Shown: piece by piece, positions 14,036 through 27,799 of the stretch | Layout: every line of letters starts with the position of its first letter | Numbering within the stretch: the stretch's first letter is position 1 | NCBI GenBank assembly: GCA_022376925.1 | Contig: JAIOJX010000025.1 | Span: forward strand, 187,487,801-187,551,800 | Origin: Tragulus kanchil | Lineage: Eukaryota; Chordata; Mammalia; Artiodactyla; Tragulidae | Length of the DNA stretch: 64,000 bases | Direction: 5' to 3' | The notes under the pieces: model-generated | Seen by the model: only the letters and a program-made list of their open reading frames with translations | The model's database searches: none | What the model was told of the DNA's origin: nothing | Made by a program: the position numbers and the translations under genes

Positions 14036-14299
14036 AAAGGTGGGGCGGCGGGTGGACTAGAATTAAGTGAAGGCCTGTATTCAAATCGTTTAACCTTCTG
14101 AGACAAAGTTAGCACCACACTCCTGACTTTACTAACGTATCCTTTTCAGCCCTGTTGCTAGAGGGCCTTTACACTGGTCACCATGGAAAAATCAGGAAAG
14201 GTCCCCAGCCCCTAGCTTTTGAAATCAACCCTGGGCTCTCTGAGGAGGGCCAGGGGCTCAGGAGATTACCTGATTGTACATCTCAAGAAGAGAAATTCA

Positions 14300-14475
14300 G
14301 GGACTTCCCTGGTGGTCCAGTGGCTAAGACTCCGTGCCCCCAACACAGGGGGCCCAGGTTCGATCCCTGGTCAGGGAACTAGATCCCATGTATCGCAATG
14401 AAAGATCCCGCATGCAGCAACTAAGACCCAGCGCAGCCAAATAAATATATATACATGTTAAAAAAAAAAAAAAAA
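14300..14475 (+). repeat. tRNA-derived SINE with A-rich tail
   Basis: gggacttccctggtggtcca start, ggttcgatccctggtcaggg, then gcagcaactaagacccagcg and a tail of ata repeats and poly(A). Confidence 0.85.
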
Positions 14476-14642
14476 GAAGAAGAGAAATTCACACAGACCC
14501 CAAACATCCTGCCTCTCAAGAGAAAGGCCATTCCCAGGCTCTGTGGGTGCAGAAAGGACGGGGGTGGGGGGGAGGGCAGGGAGGGGCCCGATGGGCCGGG
14601 ATGCGGCCACGGGGCCGCCAGCTGAGACACAGCCCCACCAGG

Positions 14643-14790
14643 GGCCCTCCTGGCAGTCTCGTGGTTAAGACCACACGTTTGCCCCAGGGGCTCAGGTTCA
14701 GTCCCTGGTCGGGGAATTCAGATCCCTCATTCTGCGTGGTGTGGCCAAAACAAATTAATTAAATAAAAATGAATAAAGAAAAACCTAAAA
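14643..14790 (+). repeat. tRNA-derived SINE, diverged
   Basis: ccctcctggcagtctcgtgg with ggttcagtccctggtcgggg, then gtggccaaaacaaattaatt. An older copy. Confidence 0.7.
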
Positions 14791-15567
14791 TAACGTTTTA
14801 AAACAAATGAAGACACAGAGGCTGTAAAGGTCACCAGTTCAGCATGAACGGCTCAGGAAAAGACGCACTTTTCTTTTCAAATGTGTAGTGCCATCTCGTC
14901 TGCTAGTTTGCTCACAGAATACAGCCGTCGTCTCAGCGTGCTGCCGGATGCCCCGGGAGGAGGAGGGGCGCCTCTGGACCCGCTCAGGGTGGCACCGTCG
15001 AGGTCGCCGCGCCCCGGGGAGCACCGTGCAGGGCTCACGGTGCCGCCCGAGTCATGAGGACAGTCAGCGGGCGAGAGTGAGGACGGCGGAAGCCAGCGTG
15101 CTCTGTCCGCGCGGTGACAGGAGCAGCCTGGCTCCAGGAATGCGGAAAGAGCCCTGAGGTGTGGGAGCGAGGTGCTCGTGGGGGGAAAGCTGGCTGGGGC
15201 TGGGGTGCTCTCCTCCCTGGGGGTGCTCCTTCCGCACCTAGCATGGATCACCTGCAGGCAGTCTCTCTGCCCAGCAAGGCGGCTCATCAGGCCACAGATT
15301 CTAGTCCAAGCCCTGGCCTCCGGCACCTGCCCTTCTGACGGGGTCTGTGTTTGCACAGGCGGTGGCTCGTCCCTGCGTCCTCTCGGGCTCTCTGGTCAAA
15401 GCAAGTGGGCCGCTGCTTGACCACAGCCCGCTTTTGCCCTGCACCACCACCTCCCGCCTCTAGACTTCCCCACGTGGGTCCTGAGGACTCTCAGACTCCA
15501 GGGAGACCACACGGGATTCCTCCCAGGAAGGTAAGGATGGGCTGACATTAAGAAATCATTAATACGG

Positions 15568-15898
15568 GGGCTTCCCTGGTGGCTCAGCGGTGAAGAGTTC
15601 GCCTGCCAATGCAAGAGACACGGGTTCGATCCCTGATCCGGGAAGATCCCACGTGCTGCGGAGCGACTATGCCCGTGAGCTACAACTGTGGAGCCTGTGC
15701 TCTGGAGCCTCAGAACCGCAACTACGGAAGCCCGTGTGCCCTAGAGCCCGAGTTCCACAACAAGGGAAATCACCACAGCAAGAAGCCTGCTCACCTCAAC
15801 GACAGAGGAGCCCCCACTCCCTACAACTAGGGAAGAAACTATGGCAGCAGTGAAGACCCAGAATAGCCAAAAATAAATAAATAAATAAATAAAAATTA
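15568..15898 (+). repeat. tRNA-derived SINE, near full length
   Basis: ggcttccctggtggctcagc start, ggttcgatccctgatccggg, body with ctctggagcctcagaaccgc and a tail of aaat repeats. It is the classic cetartiodactyl CHR-2/Bov-tA layout. Confidence 0.9.
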
Positions 15899-15904
15899 AA
15901 ACAA

Positions 15905-16130
15905 AAGAAAAACTATATTGAGTTCTAGAGATAATCACATTGCTGGATCATAAAAAAGTAGTAGTTAAAAAAAAAGCAATCTAATACAATTCACCGTATT
16001 AGAAAAGGATTAGCACTAAGAAACCCCTAACACAATTCGCGATATTAACAGAGTTCAGGAGAAAGAGCTGATTAACCCCACAGATGCTGAAACAGCTTGA
16101 GAATCAACACCTGGGGCTTCCACGTCTGGG
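15905..16130 (+). repeat. L1 ORF2 fragment
   Basis: acaattcaccgtattagaaa and acacaattcgcgatattaac followed by gctgaaacagcttgagaatc and caacacc match the degenerate mammalian L1 ORF2 pattern in sense orientation. No open frame remains. Confidence 0.55.
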
Positions 16131-16210
16131 CAGACGGGTGGGAGTACGTTCCCCTACGCCTCCCTCTAGGCACAATTAAAACCCCTGGATATAAATGATC
16201 AAACACACAA

Positions 16211-16580
16211 GGACTTCCCTGATGGTCCAGTGGCTAAGGCTTTGTGCTCCCGATGCAGGCAAGCTGTGTTCGATCCCTGGTCAGGGAACTAGACCCCACC
16301 TGCCGCGACTAAGAGTCTGAACGCCAGAACGAAGGCTTCCCTGTGGCTCAGTGGCCAAGGCGCCACCTGCTCACGCAGGAGACGACACGGGCTTGATCCC
16401 TGGGCCTGAAGATCTCCTCGGGAAGGAAATGGCAGCCCACTCTGGTATTCCTGCCTGGGAAATCCCATGGACAGAGGATCCTGGCGGGCTACAGCCTATG
16501 GAGTCGCAAAAGAGTTGGCTGAATAGCAATCACAACAAATGCTGCAACGAAGACCTGGTGCAGTCGAATGAATAAATAAA
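16211..16580 (+). repeat. SINE interrupted by an ART2A element
   Basis: A tRNA-derived SINE begins at 16211 (ggacttccctgatggtccag) and is interrupted near 16333. An ART2A runs 16334-16536 (ggcttccctgtggctcagtg to gaatagcaatcacaac). The SINE tail then resumes with gctgcaacgaagacctggtg and a taaa-rich end. The same nest recurs at 17287-17656 in D3 copy 2. Confidence 0.75.
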
Positions 16581-16789
16581 TATTAACAAAACAAAACAAA
16601 ACAAACCCATACGCACAAAGACCGTGAAAGGAGGATGGAAGAAAGCTGACTGGCTGGGGCTGAAGAGTGGCACCGTCGGGCTCTCTGGTCTGCTTTTACC
16701 TCGTATGTCCCAGGCTGCGCGGAGGGCCCAGAAATGCCACAGACACTGACAAAGAAGCCTGACCGAAGCCTGCTGTCTCCAGCCAGTGC

Positions 16790-16992
16790 TAGCTGCTTCA
16801 GTCGTGTCCACCTCTTTGCGACCCCGTGGACTACAGCCCACCAGGCTCCTCTGTCCATGGGATCCTCCAGGCCAGATGACTGGAGCGGGTGGCTATTTCC
16901 TTCTCCAGGGGATCTTCCCAACGCAGGGATTGAAGCCGGGTCTCTGACACGGCCAGTAGACTCTTTACCATTTGAGCCACCGGGAAAGCCAG
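16790..16992 (-). repeat. ART2A/Bov-A element, reverse (duplicate at 17871-18073)
   Basis: gcttcagtcgtgtccacctc, ccaccaggctcctctgtcca, ctccaggggatcttcccaac and the end gagccaccgggaaagcc identify a reverse ART2A. It is repeated in D3 copy 2. Confidence 0.88.
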
Positions 16993-18147
16993 GAGGCGCC
17001 TAGATTAGACAGGAAACGGTACCACACAGCCTGTGCTCCAGACAGACCTCACACACAAAACCGAGCAAAGGCCGAGCGGGCCCGGGAGATGGTGCCGAGG
17101 GGCCGGAGCAAAGCGGAAGCGATATTAACAGTTCAGGAGAAAGAGCTGATTAACCCCACAGATGCTGAAACAGCTTGAGAATCAACACCTGGGGCTTCCA
17201 CGTCTGGGCAGACGGGTGGGAGTACGCCCTCACGCCTCCCTCTAGGCACAATTAAAACCCCTGGATATAAATGATCAAACACACAAGGACTTCCCTGATG
17301 GTCCAGTGGCTAAGGCTTTGTGCTCCCGATGCAGGCAAGCTGTGTTCGATCCCTGGTCAGGGAACTAGACCCCACCTGCCGCGACTAAGAGTCTGAACGC
17401 CAGAACGAAGGCTTCCCTGTGGCTCAGTGGCCAAGGCGCCACCTGCTCACGCAGGAGACGACACGGGCTTGATCCCTGGGCCTGAAGATCTCCTCGGGAA
17501 GGAAATGGCAGCCCACTCTGGTATTCCTGCCTGGGAAATCCCATGGACAGAGGATCCTGGCGGGCTACAGCCTATGGAGTCGCAAAAGAGTTGGCTGAAT
17601 AGCAATCACAACAAATGCTGCAACGAAGACCTGGTGCAGTCGAATGAATAAATAAATATTAACAAAACAAAACAAAACAAACCCATACGCACAAAGACCG
17701 TGAAAGGAGGATGGAAGAAAGCTGACTGGCTGGGGCTGAAGAGTGGCACCGTGGCGGGCTCTCTGGTCTGCTTTTACCTCGTATGTCCCAGGCTGCGCGC
17801 CGGAGGACCCAGAAATGCCACAGACACTGACAAAGAAGCCTGACCGAAGCCTGCTGTCTCCAGCCAGTGCTAGCTGCTTCAGTCGTGTCCACCTCTTTGC
17901 GACCCCGTGGACTACAGCCCACCAGGCTCCTCTGTCCATGGGATCCTCCAGGCCAGATGACTGGAGCGGGTGGCTATTTCCTTCTCCAGGGGATCTTCCC
18001 AACGCAGGGATTGAAGCCGGGTCTCTGACACGGCCAGTAGACTCTTTACCATTTGAGCCACCGGGAAAGCCAGGAGGCGCCTAGATTAGACAGGAAACGG
18101 TACCACACAGCCTGTGCTCCAGACAGACCTCACACACAAAACCGAGC

Positions 18148-20371
18148 AAAGGCCGAGCGGGCCCGGGAGATGGTGCCGAGAGCCGGAGCAGGAGCGGCCC
18201 TCAGAGTGAGGGACGCCGGAGCAGAGCTCACCCCCACACGTGGGGACGAGGGCCCCTCCACCCCCCACGAGGCTGGTGTCAGAGGAAGCCGAGTGCCAGG
18301 TGAGGACTTCACCCCCCGCCAGCCACGTGGCAGTGAGGGCCACGTGGGGGTGGTCACAAGGCCCCCCTCCTGCTCTTGATCAGGCAGCTGTCGCGGAGGA
18401 CTAGCCGGAGCCCTTAGCAGCAGCCCCCCGGGGGTCGACGGAGGCGCGTGGGGAAGGGGGCGGCTGAGCCGGCCGGCAGTGACGCGGTAGTGCCCCCTCC
18501 CCCGCCGGGGGGCATCAGCGGAGGCAACTCAGGCGGAACCCTTAAATGCGATTTCGAATCTCGGAACAGAATACCCAGAATGTCTAGGTTCCAGTCATGT
18601 ACGAATGATTATCATATCAAGAGCCAGGGTGATCTCCAACCGAATAAAGACACAATCAGCAGACGCCAGCTCTGAGATCACAGAAGCCAGGTTTGACGGT
18701 GCTTTTTAAAGAAGCCATCATTAAAATGCTTCAACAAGCAGTTACGAAAAATAGACTCTCAACAAATTTGAAATAAATAGTACAGAGTATGTTCAACAAC
18801 CACGATGGAATCAACCAGAAATCAATGATGAAAAAGAACAGGGAAATCTCCAAACACTTGGAAACTAAACAACATGCTTCAAAATAATCCACGGATCAAA
18901 GAGAAAATCTCAATTGAACTGGAGGAAAATGAAATACAACATACCATAATCTGTGCACACAGCTAAAGCAACAAACAAACGAGAAAGTGTAACATGAGTG
19001 CTTACGAGAGCACAGCAGAACAGTCTCATGTCAGTAACCTAACTGCAATCTCAAGAACCTAGAAAAGAAACAAAATAGACTCAAGGCAAGCAGAAGGAAG
19101 GAAATAATAAAGAGCAGAAATCAATGACATTGGAAACAATAAAACAGAAGAGAAAAATCTATGACACAAGAAGCTGCTTCCTTGAAAAGATCAATAAAAT
19201 CGACAAATCTCTCACAATTCTTATAGAAAAAAATGAAAAAATACAAACCAAACAAAATTTATCAAAGAAAAGGCCGAGCGGGCCCGGGAGATGGTGCCGA
19301 GAGCCGGAGCAGGAGCGGCCCTCAGAGTGAGGGACGCCGGAGCAGAGCTCACCCCCACACGTGGGGACGAGGGCCCCTCCACCCCCCACGAGGCTGGTGT
19401 CAGAGGAAGCCGAGTGCCAGGTGAGGACTTCACCCCCCGCCAGCCACGTGGCAGTGAGGGCCACGTGGGGGTGGTCACAAGGCCCCCCTCCTGCTCTTGA
19501 TCAGGCAGCTGTCGCGGAGGACTAGCCGGAGCCCTTAGCAGCAGCCCCCCGGGGGTCGACGGAGGCGCGTGGGGAAGGGGGCGGCTGAGCCGGCCGGCAG
19601 TGACGCGGTAGTGCCCCCTCCCCCGCCGGGGGGCATCAGCGGAGGCAACTCAGGCGGAACCCTTAAATGCGATTTCGAATCTCGGAACAGAATACCCAGA
19701 ATGTCTAGGTTCCAGTCATGTACGAATGATTATCATATCAAGAGCCAGGGTGATCTCCAACCGAATAAAGACACAATCAGCAGACGCCAGCTCTGAGATC
19801 ACAGAAGCCAGGTTTGACGGTGCTTTTTAAAGAAGCCATCATTAAAATGCTTCAACAAGCAGTTACGAAAAATAGACTCTCAACAAATTTGAAATAAATA
19901 GTACAGAGTATGTTCAACAACCACGATGGAATCAACCAGAAATCAATGATGAAAAAGAACAGGGAAATCTCCAAACACTTGGAAACTAAACAACATGCTT
20001 CAAAATAATCCACGGATCAAAGAGAAAATCTCAATTGAACTGGAGGAAAATGAAATACAACATACCATAATCTGTGCACACAGCTAAAGCAACAAACAAA
20101 CGAGAAAGTGTAACATGAGTGCTTACGAGAGCACAGCAGAACAGTCTCATGTCAGTAACCTAACTGCAATCTCAAGAACCTAGAAAAGAAACAAAATAGA
20201 CTCAAGGCAAGCAGAAGGAAGGAAATAATAAAGAGCAGAAATCAATGACATTGGAAACAATAAAACAGAAGAGAAAAATCTATGACACAAGAAGCTGCTT
20301 CCTTGAAAAGATCAATAAAATCGACAAATCTCTCACAATTCTTATAGAAAAAAATGAAAAAATACAAACCA
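18148..20371. repeat. tandem duplication D4, offset 1121 bp
   Basis: 18148-19250 recurs at 19269-20371, with about 18 unshared bases (aacaaaatttatcaaaga) at the junction. The left end is GC-rich unique sequence and the right part is A-rich L1. Its first 42 bases overlap the end of D3. Confidence 0.95.
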
Positions 20372-20965
20372 TCAATATCAAGAGTGAAATGCTTTAGACC
20401 CTGCAGACATTAAAAAGGGTAATAATAGAATATTATAAACAACTCTTACATACATAAATTTGGCAACTTAGTGAAATGGACAAATTCCTCAAAAGCCAGC
20501 AACTACAACTTATCCAAAACGAAACGTATCATTTGAATAGCCCTGTAGCTTGTAAGGAAAATGAATTTCTAATTTAGAAATGTCCAAAAAAGGAAGCTCC
20601 AAGCTTAGATGATTTCACTAGAGAATCCTACCACGTCTGAAAGGATGCATATCAATTCTACACAATCTTTCTTAGAAAACGAGAGGAGAAAATACTTCCA
20701 AATTTATCTTATGAAGCTAGAATTACCCTGATACCAAAACCAGACAAAAGACATTACAGAAAAGGAAAGCATAGACTACTTGTGGAACTATATATAAGAA
20801 CAACTTAAAGAAAATTAAAATAGTAGCAAATAGAATTCAACATATATAAAAAGAATTATACACCACAATCAAGTCAAGTGGGGTTTATTCTTGGAATGTA
20901 AAGCTGATTCAATATTTAAAAATCGGTCAGTGTAATCCACCATGTTAACAGGCTAAAGAAGATCA
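18690..20965 (+). repeat. old L1 ORF2 fragments, sense
   Basis: A-rich sense-strand L1 remnants: ccaaacacttggaaactaaa, caaagagaaaatctcaattg, ggaaacaataaaacagaaga, later ccctgataccaaaaccagac and ttattcttggaatgtaaagc. Stop codons are frequent and the reading frame is destroyed. The first 1.68 kb is doubled by D4. Confidence 0.8.
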
Positions 20966-21032
20966 CATGACTATATCAACTGATACAGAGAATCTTTGGC
21001 AACGTTTCATGATAAAAACTTTCAGAAAAACA

Positions 21033-23208
21033 GGAATAAAGGGGAATTTAATCAATTTGGAAAAGTACACATCTATGAAAAACCCTACATCTAACATACT
21101 TGATAGCGGAAGACTGACTTCCCCCTAAGATGGTGAGCTAGCCAATGCAACATGAGAGAAGAGGAAATAAAAGGGATACAGATCAGAAAGGTAGGAATAC
21201 CTGTTCTTACTCACAGATGACATGAATGTCACAGAGAAAAGCCCAAAGAATCTACAACAAAAGTTCTTGTTTGTCCTAGAAAACTAATAAGAGTGTTCAG
21301 CAAGGTCCTGAGATACGGGAACAACACAGAAAGCAACTGCATTTTTACACAGTAGCATTGAACATGTGAGTACCAAAATCTAAATAAGACCTCCCGTTTA
21401 GGGTGGCCAGCATAAAAAATGAAAAGATAACAAGGGTAAGCAAAGACGTGGAAGAAAGGGACCCTGTGCACTGTCAGTGGGAAGTAGGAATGTAAATTTA
21501 GGCAGCCACTCTGGAAAACAGCATGAAGGCTCCTCAAAATATAAAAAGGAGAACTCCCATATGACCCAGTAACCCCGCTTCTGGGGACACAACCGAAGAA
21601 AGTGACGTCACTACGTTGAAAAGGTGTCTGCATTCCTATGCGCACTGCAGCATTATTCTTAGCAACCAAGATGTGGAAACAACCTAAGGGTCCATCGACC
21701 AATGGGTAGCTCAAGAAAATGTGACACACACACACACACAGCAGTGACTTCTGCCATGGAATTAAAACTTGCTTGCTCCTTAGAAGGAAAGCTATGACAA
21801 ACCTAGACAGCATATTAAAAATACACTAGCTAGAACACGGAAGCAACCTAGATGTCCATCAACAGACGAATGGATAAGAAGCTGTGGTACATATAGACCA
21901 TGGAATATTACTCAGCCATCAAAAGGAAAGCATTTGAGTCAGTTCTAATGAGGTGGACGAACCTAGAGTCTATTATACAGAGTGAAGTAAGTAAAAAAAG
22001 AGAAATATTGTATACTAACACATATATATGGAACCTAGAAAGATGGCACTAATGAATTTATTCGCCTGGACAGAGAAACAGACACAGAGAACAGACTTAT
22101 GGACAGTGTAGGGGAGGGGGGAATAAAGGGGAATTTAATCAATTTGGAAAAGTACACATCTATGAAAAACCCTACATCTAACATACTTGATAGCGGAAGA
22201 CTGACTTCCCCCTAAGATGGTGAGCTAGCCAATGCAACATGAGAGAAGAGGAAATAAAAGGGATACAGATCAGAAAGGTAGGAATACCTGTTCTTACTCA
22301 CAGATGACATGAATGTCACAGAGAAAAGCCCAAAGAATCTACAACAAAAGTTCTTGTTTGTCCTAGAAAACTAATAAGAGTGTTCAGCAAGGTCCTGAGA
22401 TACGGGAACAACACAGAAAGCAACTGCATTTTTACACAGTAGCATTGAACATGTGAGTACCAAAATCTAAATAAGACCTCCCGTTTAGGGTGGCCAGCAT
22501 AAAAAATGAAAAGATAACAAGGGTAAGCAAAGACGTGGAAGAAAGGGACCCTGTGCACTGTCAGTGGGAAGTAGGAATGTAAATTTAGGCAGCCACTCTG
22601 GAAAACAGCATGAAGGCTCCTCAAAATATAAAAAGGAGAACTCCCATATGACCCAGTAACCCCGCTTCTGGGGACACAACCGAAGAAAGTGACGTCACTA
22701 CGTTGAAAAGGTGTCTGCATTCCTATGCGCACTGCAGCATTATTCTTAGCAACCAAGATGTGGAAACAACCTAAGGGTCCATCGACCAATGGGTAGCTCA
22801 AGAAAATGTGACACACACACACACACAGCAGTGACTTCTGCCATGGAATTAAAACTTGCTTGCTCCTTAGAAGGAAAGCTATGACAAACCTAGACAGCAT
22901 ATTAAAAATACACTAGCTAGAACACGGAAGCAACCTAGATGTCCATCAACAGACGAATGGATAAGAAGCTGTGGTACATATAGACCATGGAATATTACTC
23001 AGCCATCAAAAGGAAAGCATTTGAGTCAGTTCTAATGAGGTGGACGAACCTAGAGTCTATTATACAGAGTGAAGTAAGTAAAAAAAGAGAGAAATATTGT
23101 ATACTAACACATATATATGGAACCTAGAAAGATGGCACTAATGAATTTATTCGCCTGGACAGAGAAACAGACACAGAGAACAGACTTATGGACAGTGTAG
23201 GGGAGGGA
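21033..23208. repeat. tandem duplication D5, unit 1087 bp
   Basis: 21033-22119 is repeated at 22120-23208 (offset 1087, later 1089 after an inserted ag in the agagaga run near 23088). It lies wholly within L1 sequence. Both copies include the same (ac)n tract. Confidence 0.96.
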
Positions 23209-23470
23209 GGAATGGGTTAGATGCATGGAAAGAGCAACAGGGAAACGTACATTACCACATGTAAAAGAGAGAGCCAATGGGAGTTTACTGTGAGACGCAG
23301 GAAACTCAGACAGGGGCTCTGTAACAGCCTGGAGGGGAGGGACGGGGAGGAAGACGGAAGGGAGCTCAAGAGGGAGGGTGCGTATGTTTACCTATGGCTG
23401 GTTCATGCTGACCTTTGGTAGTCCACAAACCCTGTAAAGCTACTATCCTTCAATTTAAAAAAATTAAAAT
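21035..23470 (+). repeat. L1 3' part with ruminant L1 3' UTR
   Basis: Sense L1: gggtggccagcataaaaaat, cactgcagcattattcttag, ccatcaacagacgaatggat and gaatattactcagccatcaa are hallmark ORF2 3'-end strings. From about 23208, ggaaacgtacattaccacat, ggggctctgtaacagcctgg and ctatccttcaatttaaaaaa match a ruminant-type L1 3' UTR. The ORF is disrupted. Confidence 0.85.
21725..21741. repeat. (ac)n microsatellite (also at 22812-22828)
   Basis: About eight ac dinucleotides inside the L1 body, present in both D5 copies at the same length. Confidence 0.9.
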
Positions 23471-23479
23471 GAAAAAAAA

Positions 23480-23970
23480 GTAGACATCATTTTGCCAAAA
23501 AAGATCCATATAGTCAAAGCTATGGTTTTTCCAGCAGCCAGGTATGGATGAGCGAGTTGGACCATAGAGAAGGCTGAGTGCCGAAGAACTGATGCTTTTC
23601 AAGTGAGGTGCTGAGGAAGACACTCTAGAGCCCCTTGGACGGCAAGAGGATCAAACCAGTCCATCCCAAAGGAAATCCACCCTGAATATTCATTAGAAGG
23701 ACTGATGCTGAAGCTCCAACCCTTTGGCCACCTGATGCGAAGAACTGACCCACTGGAAGAGCCCCTGATGCTGGGAAAGCCTGAGGGCAGGAGAAGGGGG
23801 TGACGGGAGGTGAGACGGCTGGATGACACCACTGATGCAATGGGCATGAGCTTGAGATGGTGAAGGACAGCGGAGCCTGGCATGATGCGGCTCACGGGCT
23901 TGCAGAGCTGGACGCGGCGTAATGTCTGAACGACGACAATGTGAAGCAGAGACACAAGCATGTCTGCCAG
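23480..23970 (+). repeat. BovB LINE 3' end
   Basis: gctatggtttttccagcagc, gagagttggaccatagagaa-like, gaggatcaaaccagtccatc, ggaaggactgatgctg-like, ccctttggccacctgatgcg and cccctgatgctgggaaagcc are in BovB order. This element entered ruminant genomes horizontally, and it is the main taxonomic marker in the window. The frame is broken. Confidence 0.92.
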
Positions 23971-24438
23971 GAGGGGTGATCTGCGTGGACCCGGGGCCCG
24001 TCTGCCGACCGCAGGCCCTCAGCGGCACAATCTGAGGGGCCAGGCTGCTGGTGGGCCTCTGGGCCTGCAGGTTCCCAACTTGTCCAGGTCAGCGTCAGGG
24101 CCCTGGAAGGGACACAGGCAGGGCCCCTCTGGCCGGGCCACCTGTCCTCTGATGTCCAGAGCATCTGAAGTGGGAATGTGGGCACCCACAGATGCTCCAG
24201 AATCCTATACAAACACGTTGGCCTTCTGAACGTTTGTGCCCGACTTCAGGCCTTCCCTCAGGGGTGGGCGCTGTGAACCAACGGCCCCTGCTAGTGGGGG
24301 CCGGGGGCCGTCTGGGCCGGAAGTGCTGGACGGATGGTCCGTTCAGGCCGGCTGACCGTAGGCGCCTCTAGAAACACCCTCCGCCCCACCTCCCCGGCCA
24401 GGTTGGGCCAGAGGCTCCAGCACGACTCCGCGGGGTTA

Positions 24439-24963
<525 letters not shown>

Positions 24964-25559
24964 TCACCGGTCCGTCCATCTACCTTCACCCTGTCCCTCT
25001 GCTCATCCAGCCGGCTGGCCACCCGAGCTCCCCACACTGCCCAGTGTTGGGGGTAGGAGCAGGGGCCTGCAGCCCTGGTGGTCTAGGGGAGGGGCACCGG
25101 AGAGGGCCCCTGGGAGGAGGTGACCCCTCAGGGAGGTTTGGGGTGACCAGGTTTCTGCTGAGCCTCCTCCTACTCCGTCCGCCTCCTTGCCGGGGGAGAT
25201 TATCCTCCTCGGCTGCAGCTGAGACCCGGACACCGGCCTTCGCAAGTCAGGGCCTGTGCTAGCGGGATGGCAGCCCACTGTCCTCCCCGAGGGAAGCCTG
25301 GGGGCCGCACCCGTCCTCCAGAATCCTATACAAACACGTTGGCCTTCTGAACGTTTGTGCCCGACTTCAGGCCTTCCCTCAGGGGTGGGCGCTGTGAACC
25401 AACGGCCCCTGCTAGTGGGGGCCGGGGGCCGTCTGGGCCGGAAGTGCTGGACGGATGGTCCGTTCAGGCCGGCTGACCGTAGGCGCCTCTAGAAACACCC
25501 TCCGCCCCACCTCCCCGGCCAGGTTGGGCCAGAGGCTCCAGCACGACTCCGCGGGGTTA

Positions 25560-26084
<525 letters not shown>

Positions 26085-26323
26085 TCACCGGTCCGTCCAT
26101 CTACCTTCACCCTGTCCCTCTGCTCATCCAGCCGGCTGGCCACCCGAGCTCCCCACACTGCCCAGTGTTGGGGGTAGGAGCAGGGGCCTGCAGCCCTGGT
26201 GGTCTAGGGGAGGGGCACCGGAGAGGGCCCCTGGGAGGAGGTGACCCCTCAGGGAGGTTTGGGGTGACCAGGTTTCTGCTGAGCCTCCTCCTACTCCGTC
26301 CGCCTCCTTGCCGGGGGAGATTA

Positions 26324-26680
<357 letters not shown>

Positions 26681-26684
26681 TCAC

Positions 26685-26756
26685 CGTGTAGAAGGTCAGT
26701 TTCTCACTCTTGAGGATTCGAGGTGGGGACAGGAGCTGAGCCTTCTTCTTGGAGTC
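26685..26756 (-). CDS. CFAP99: CFAP99 coding exon 8 (downstream copy)
   Basis: Acceptor ggctcccgtag precedes GAC TCC AAG. The exon is 72 nt, phase 0 to 0, with 24 codons: DSKKKAQLLSPPRILKSEKL then TFYT, before gtgagc. Basic with a proline pair, probably a linker. Identical copy at 27728-27799. Confidence 0.83.
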
Positions 26757-27366
26757 CTACGGGAGCCAGGCCCTGGCACCTGAGCCCACAGGGGCCCCCA
26801 AAGGCACCCTGGGCCAGCCGTGGGCCCTGCGCCCCCGGGGAGGCCTGCCCGCGCCCCTGCCCTGACTCTAGCTGCCTCTCTGGCGCTCCAGCCCACCCGC
26901 CCCGCACAGGGTGCCCGGCAGCGCCGTCCTCCAGGGCCCTCCAGCCGCCCAGGCCGGGCACGGAGGATTCAGGAAGTGCATGGGGGCCGGGGAGTGCAGT
27001 TCCCAGTCCACGGGCTGGAGCCTTGGGGCTCAGGGGCCCTTCCCACTACCCCGGCTGGCCCAGGACCTCCCGGCTGCTTCCTGCCTAGCCGTGGCTGCTC
27101 TCCCGATGCCCTCAACGTGGGCCCGGCAGACCCACGGGACAGCACCTGGCGAGGGCAGGGGGGCTGAGTAGCCATCGTGCTCCTATCCGGGGGCCCGCTC
27201 CCCCGGCCTGCCCCAACAGCCCGGGGCTCACCTCTGGTTCCTCCGCTGCTGCCCAGGTGGGTCCACGGTGGGGAGCAGGCCAGCCCCTCCCCTCAGGAGG
27301 TTTGGGGTGACCAGGTTTCTGCTGAGCCTCCTCCTACTCCGTCCGCCTCCTTGCCGGGGGAGATTA

Positions 27367-27723
<357 letters not shown>

Positions 27724-27727
27724 TCAC

Positions 27728-27799
27728 CGTGTAGAAGGTCAGTTTCTCACTCTTGAGGATTCGAGGTGGGGACAGGAGCTGAGCCTTCTTCTTGGAGTC
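27728..27799 (-). CDS. CFAP99: CFAP99 coding exon 8 (upstream copy, duplicate)
   Basis: Identical to 26685-26756, displaced by 1043 bases by D7, with intact splice sites. Likely an assembly copy. Confidence 0.73.

Larger units (their letters stand above)
16039..18190. repeat. tandem duplication D3, unit about 1080 bp
   Basis: Copy 1 about 16039-17118, copy 2 about 17119-18190. The offset drifts from 1080 to 1076 and then 1081 because of small indels (for example cagagttc versus cagttc, and cggaggg versus cgccggagg). It carries a nested SINE pair and an ART2A. Confidence 0.95.

Noticed and set aside
15568..15660. tRNA-like A and B boxes (ggttcgatccc) here and at many other sites
   Set aside because: These are the heads of tRNA-derived SINEs: no intact cloverleaf, and followed by SINE body and A-rich tails.
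21229..22900. Two identical 194-codon minus-strand frames rich in F, L and C
   Set aside because: They are the antisense strand of L1 ORF2, doubled by D5. Not a membrane protein gene.
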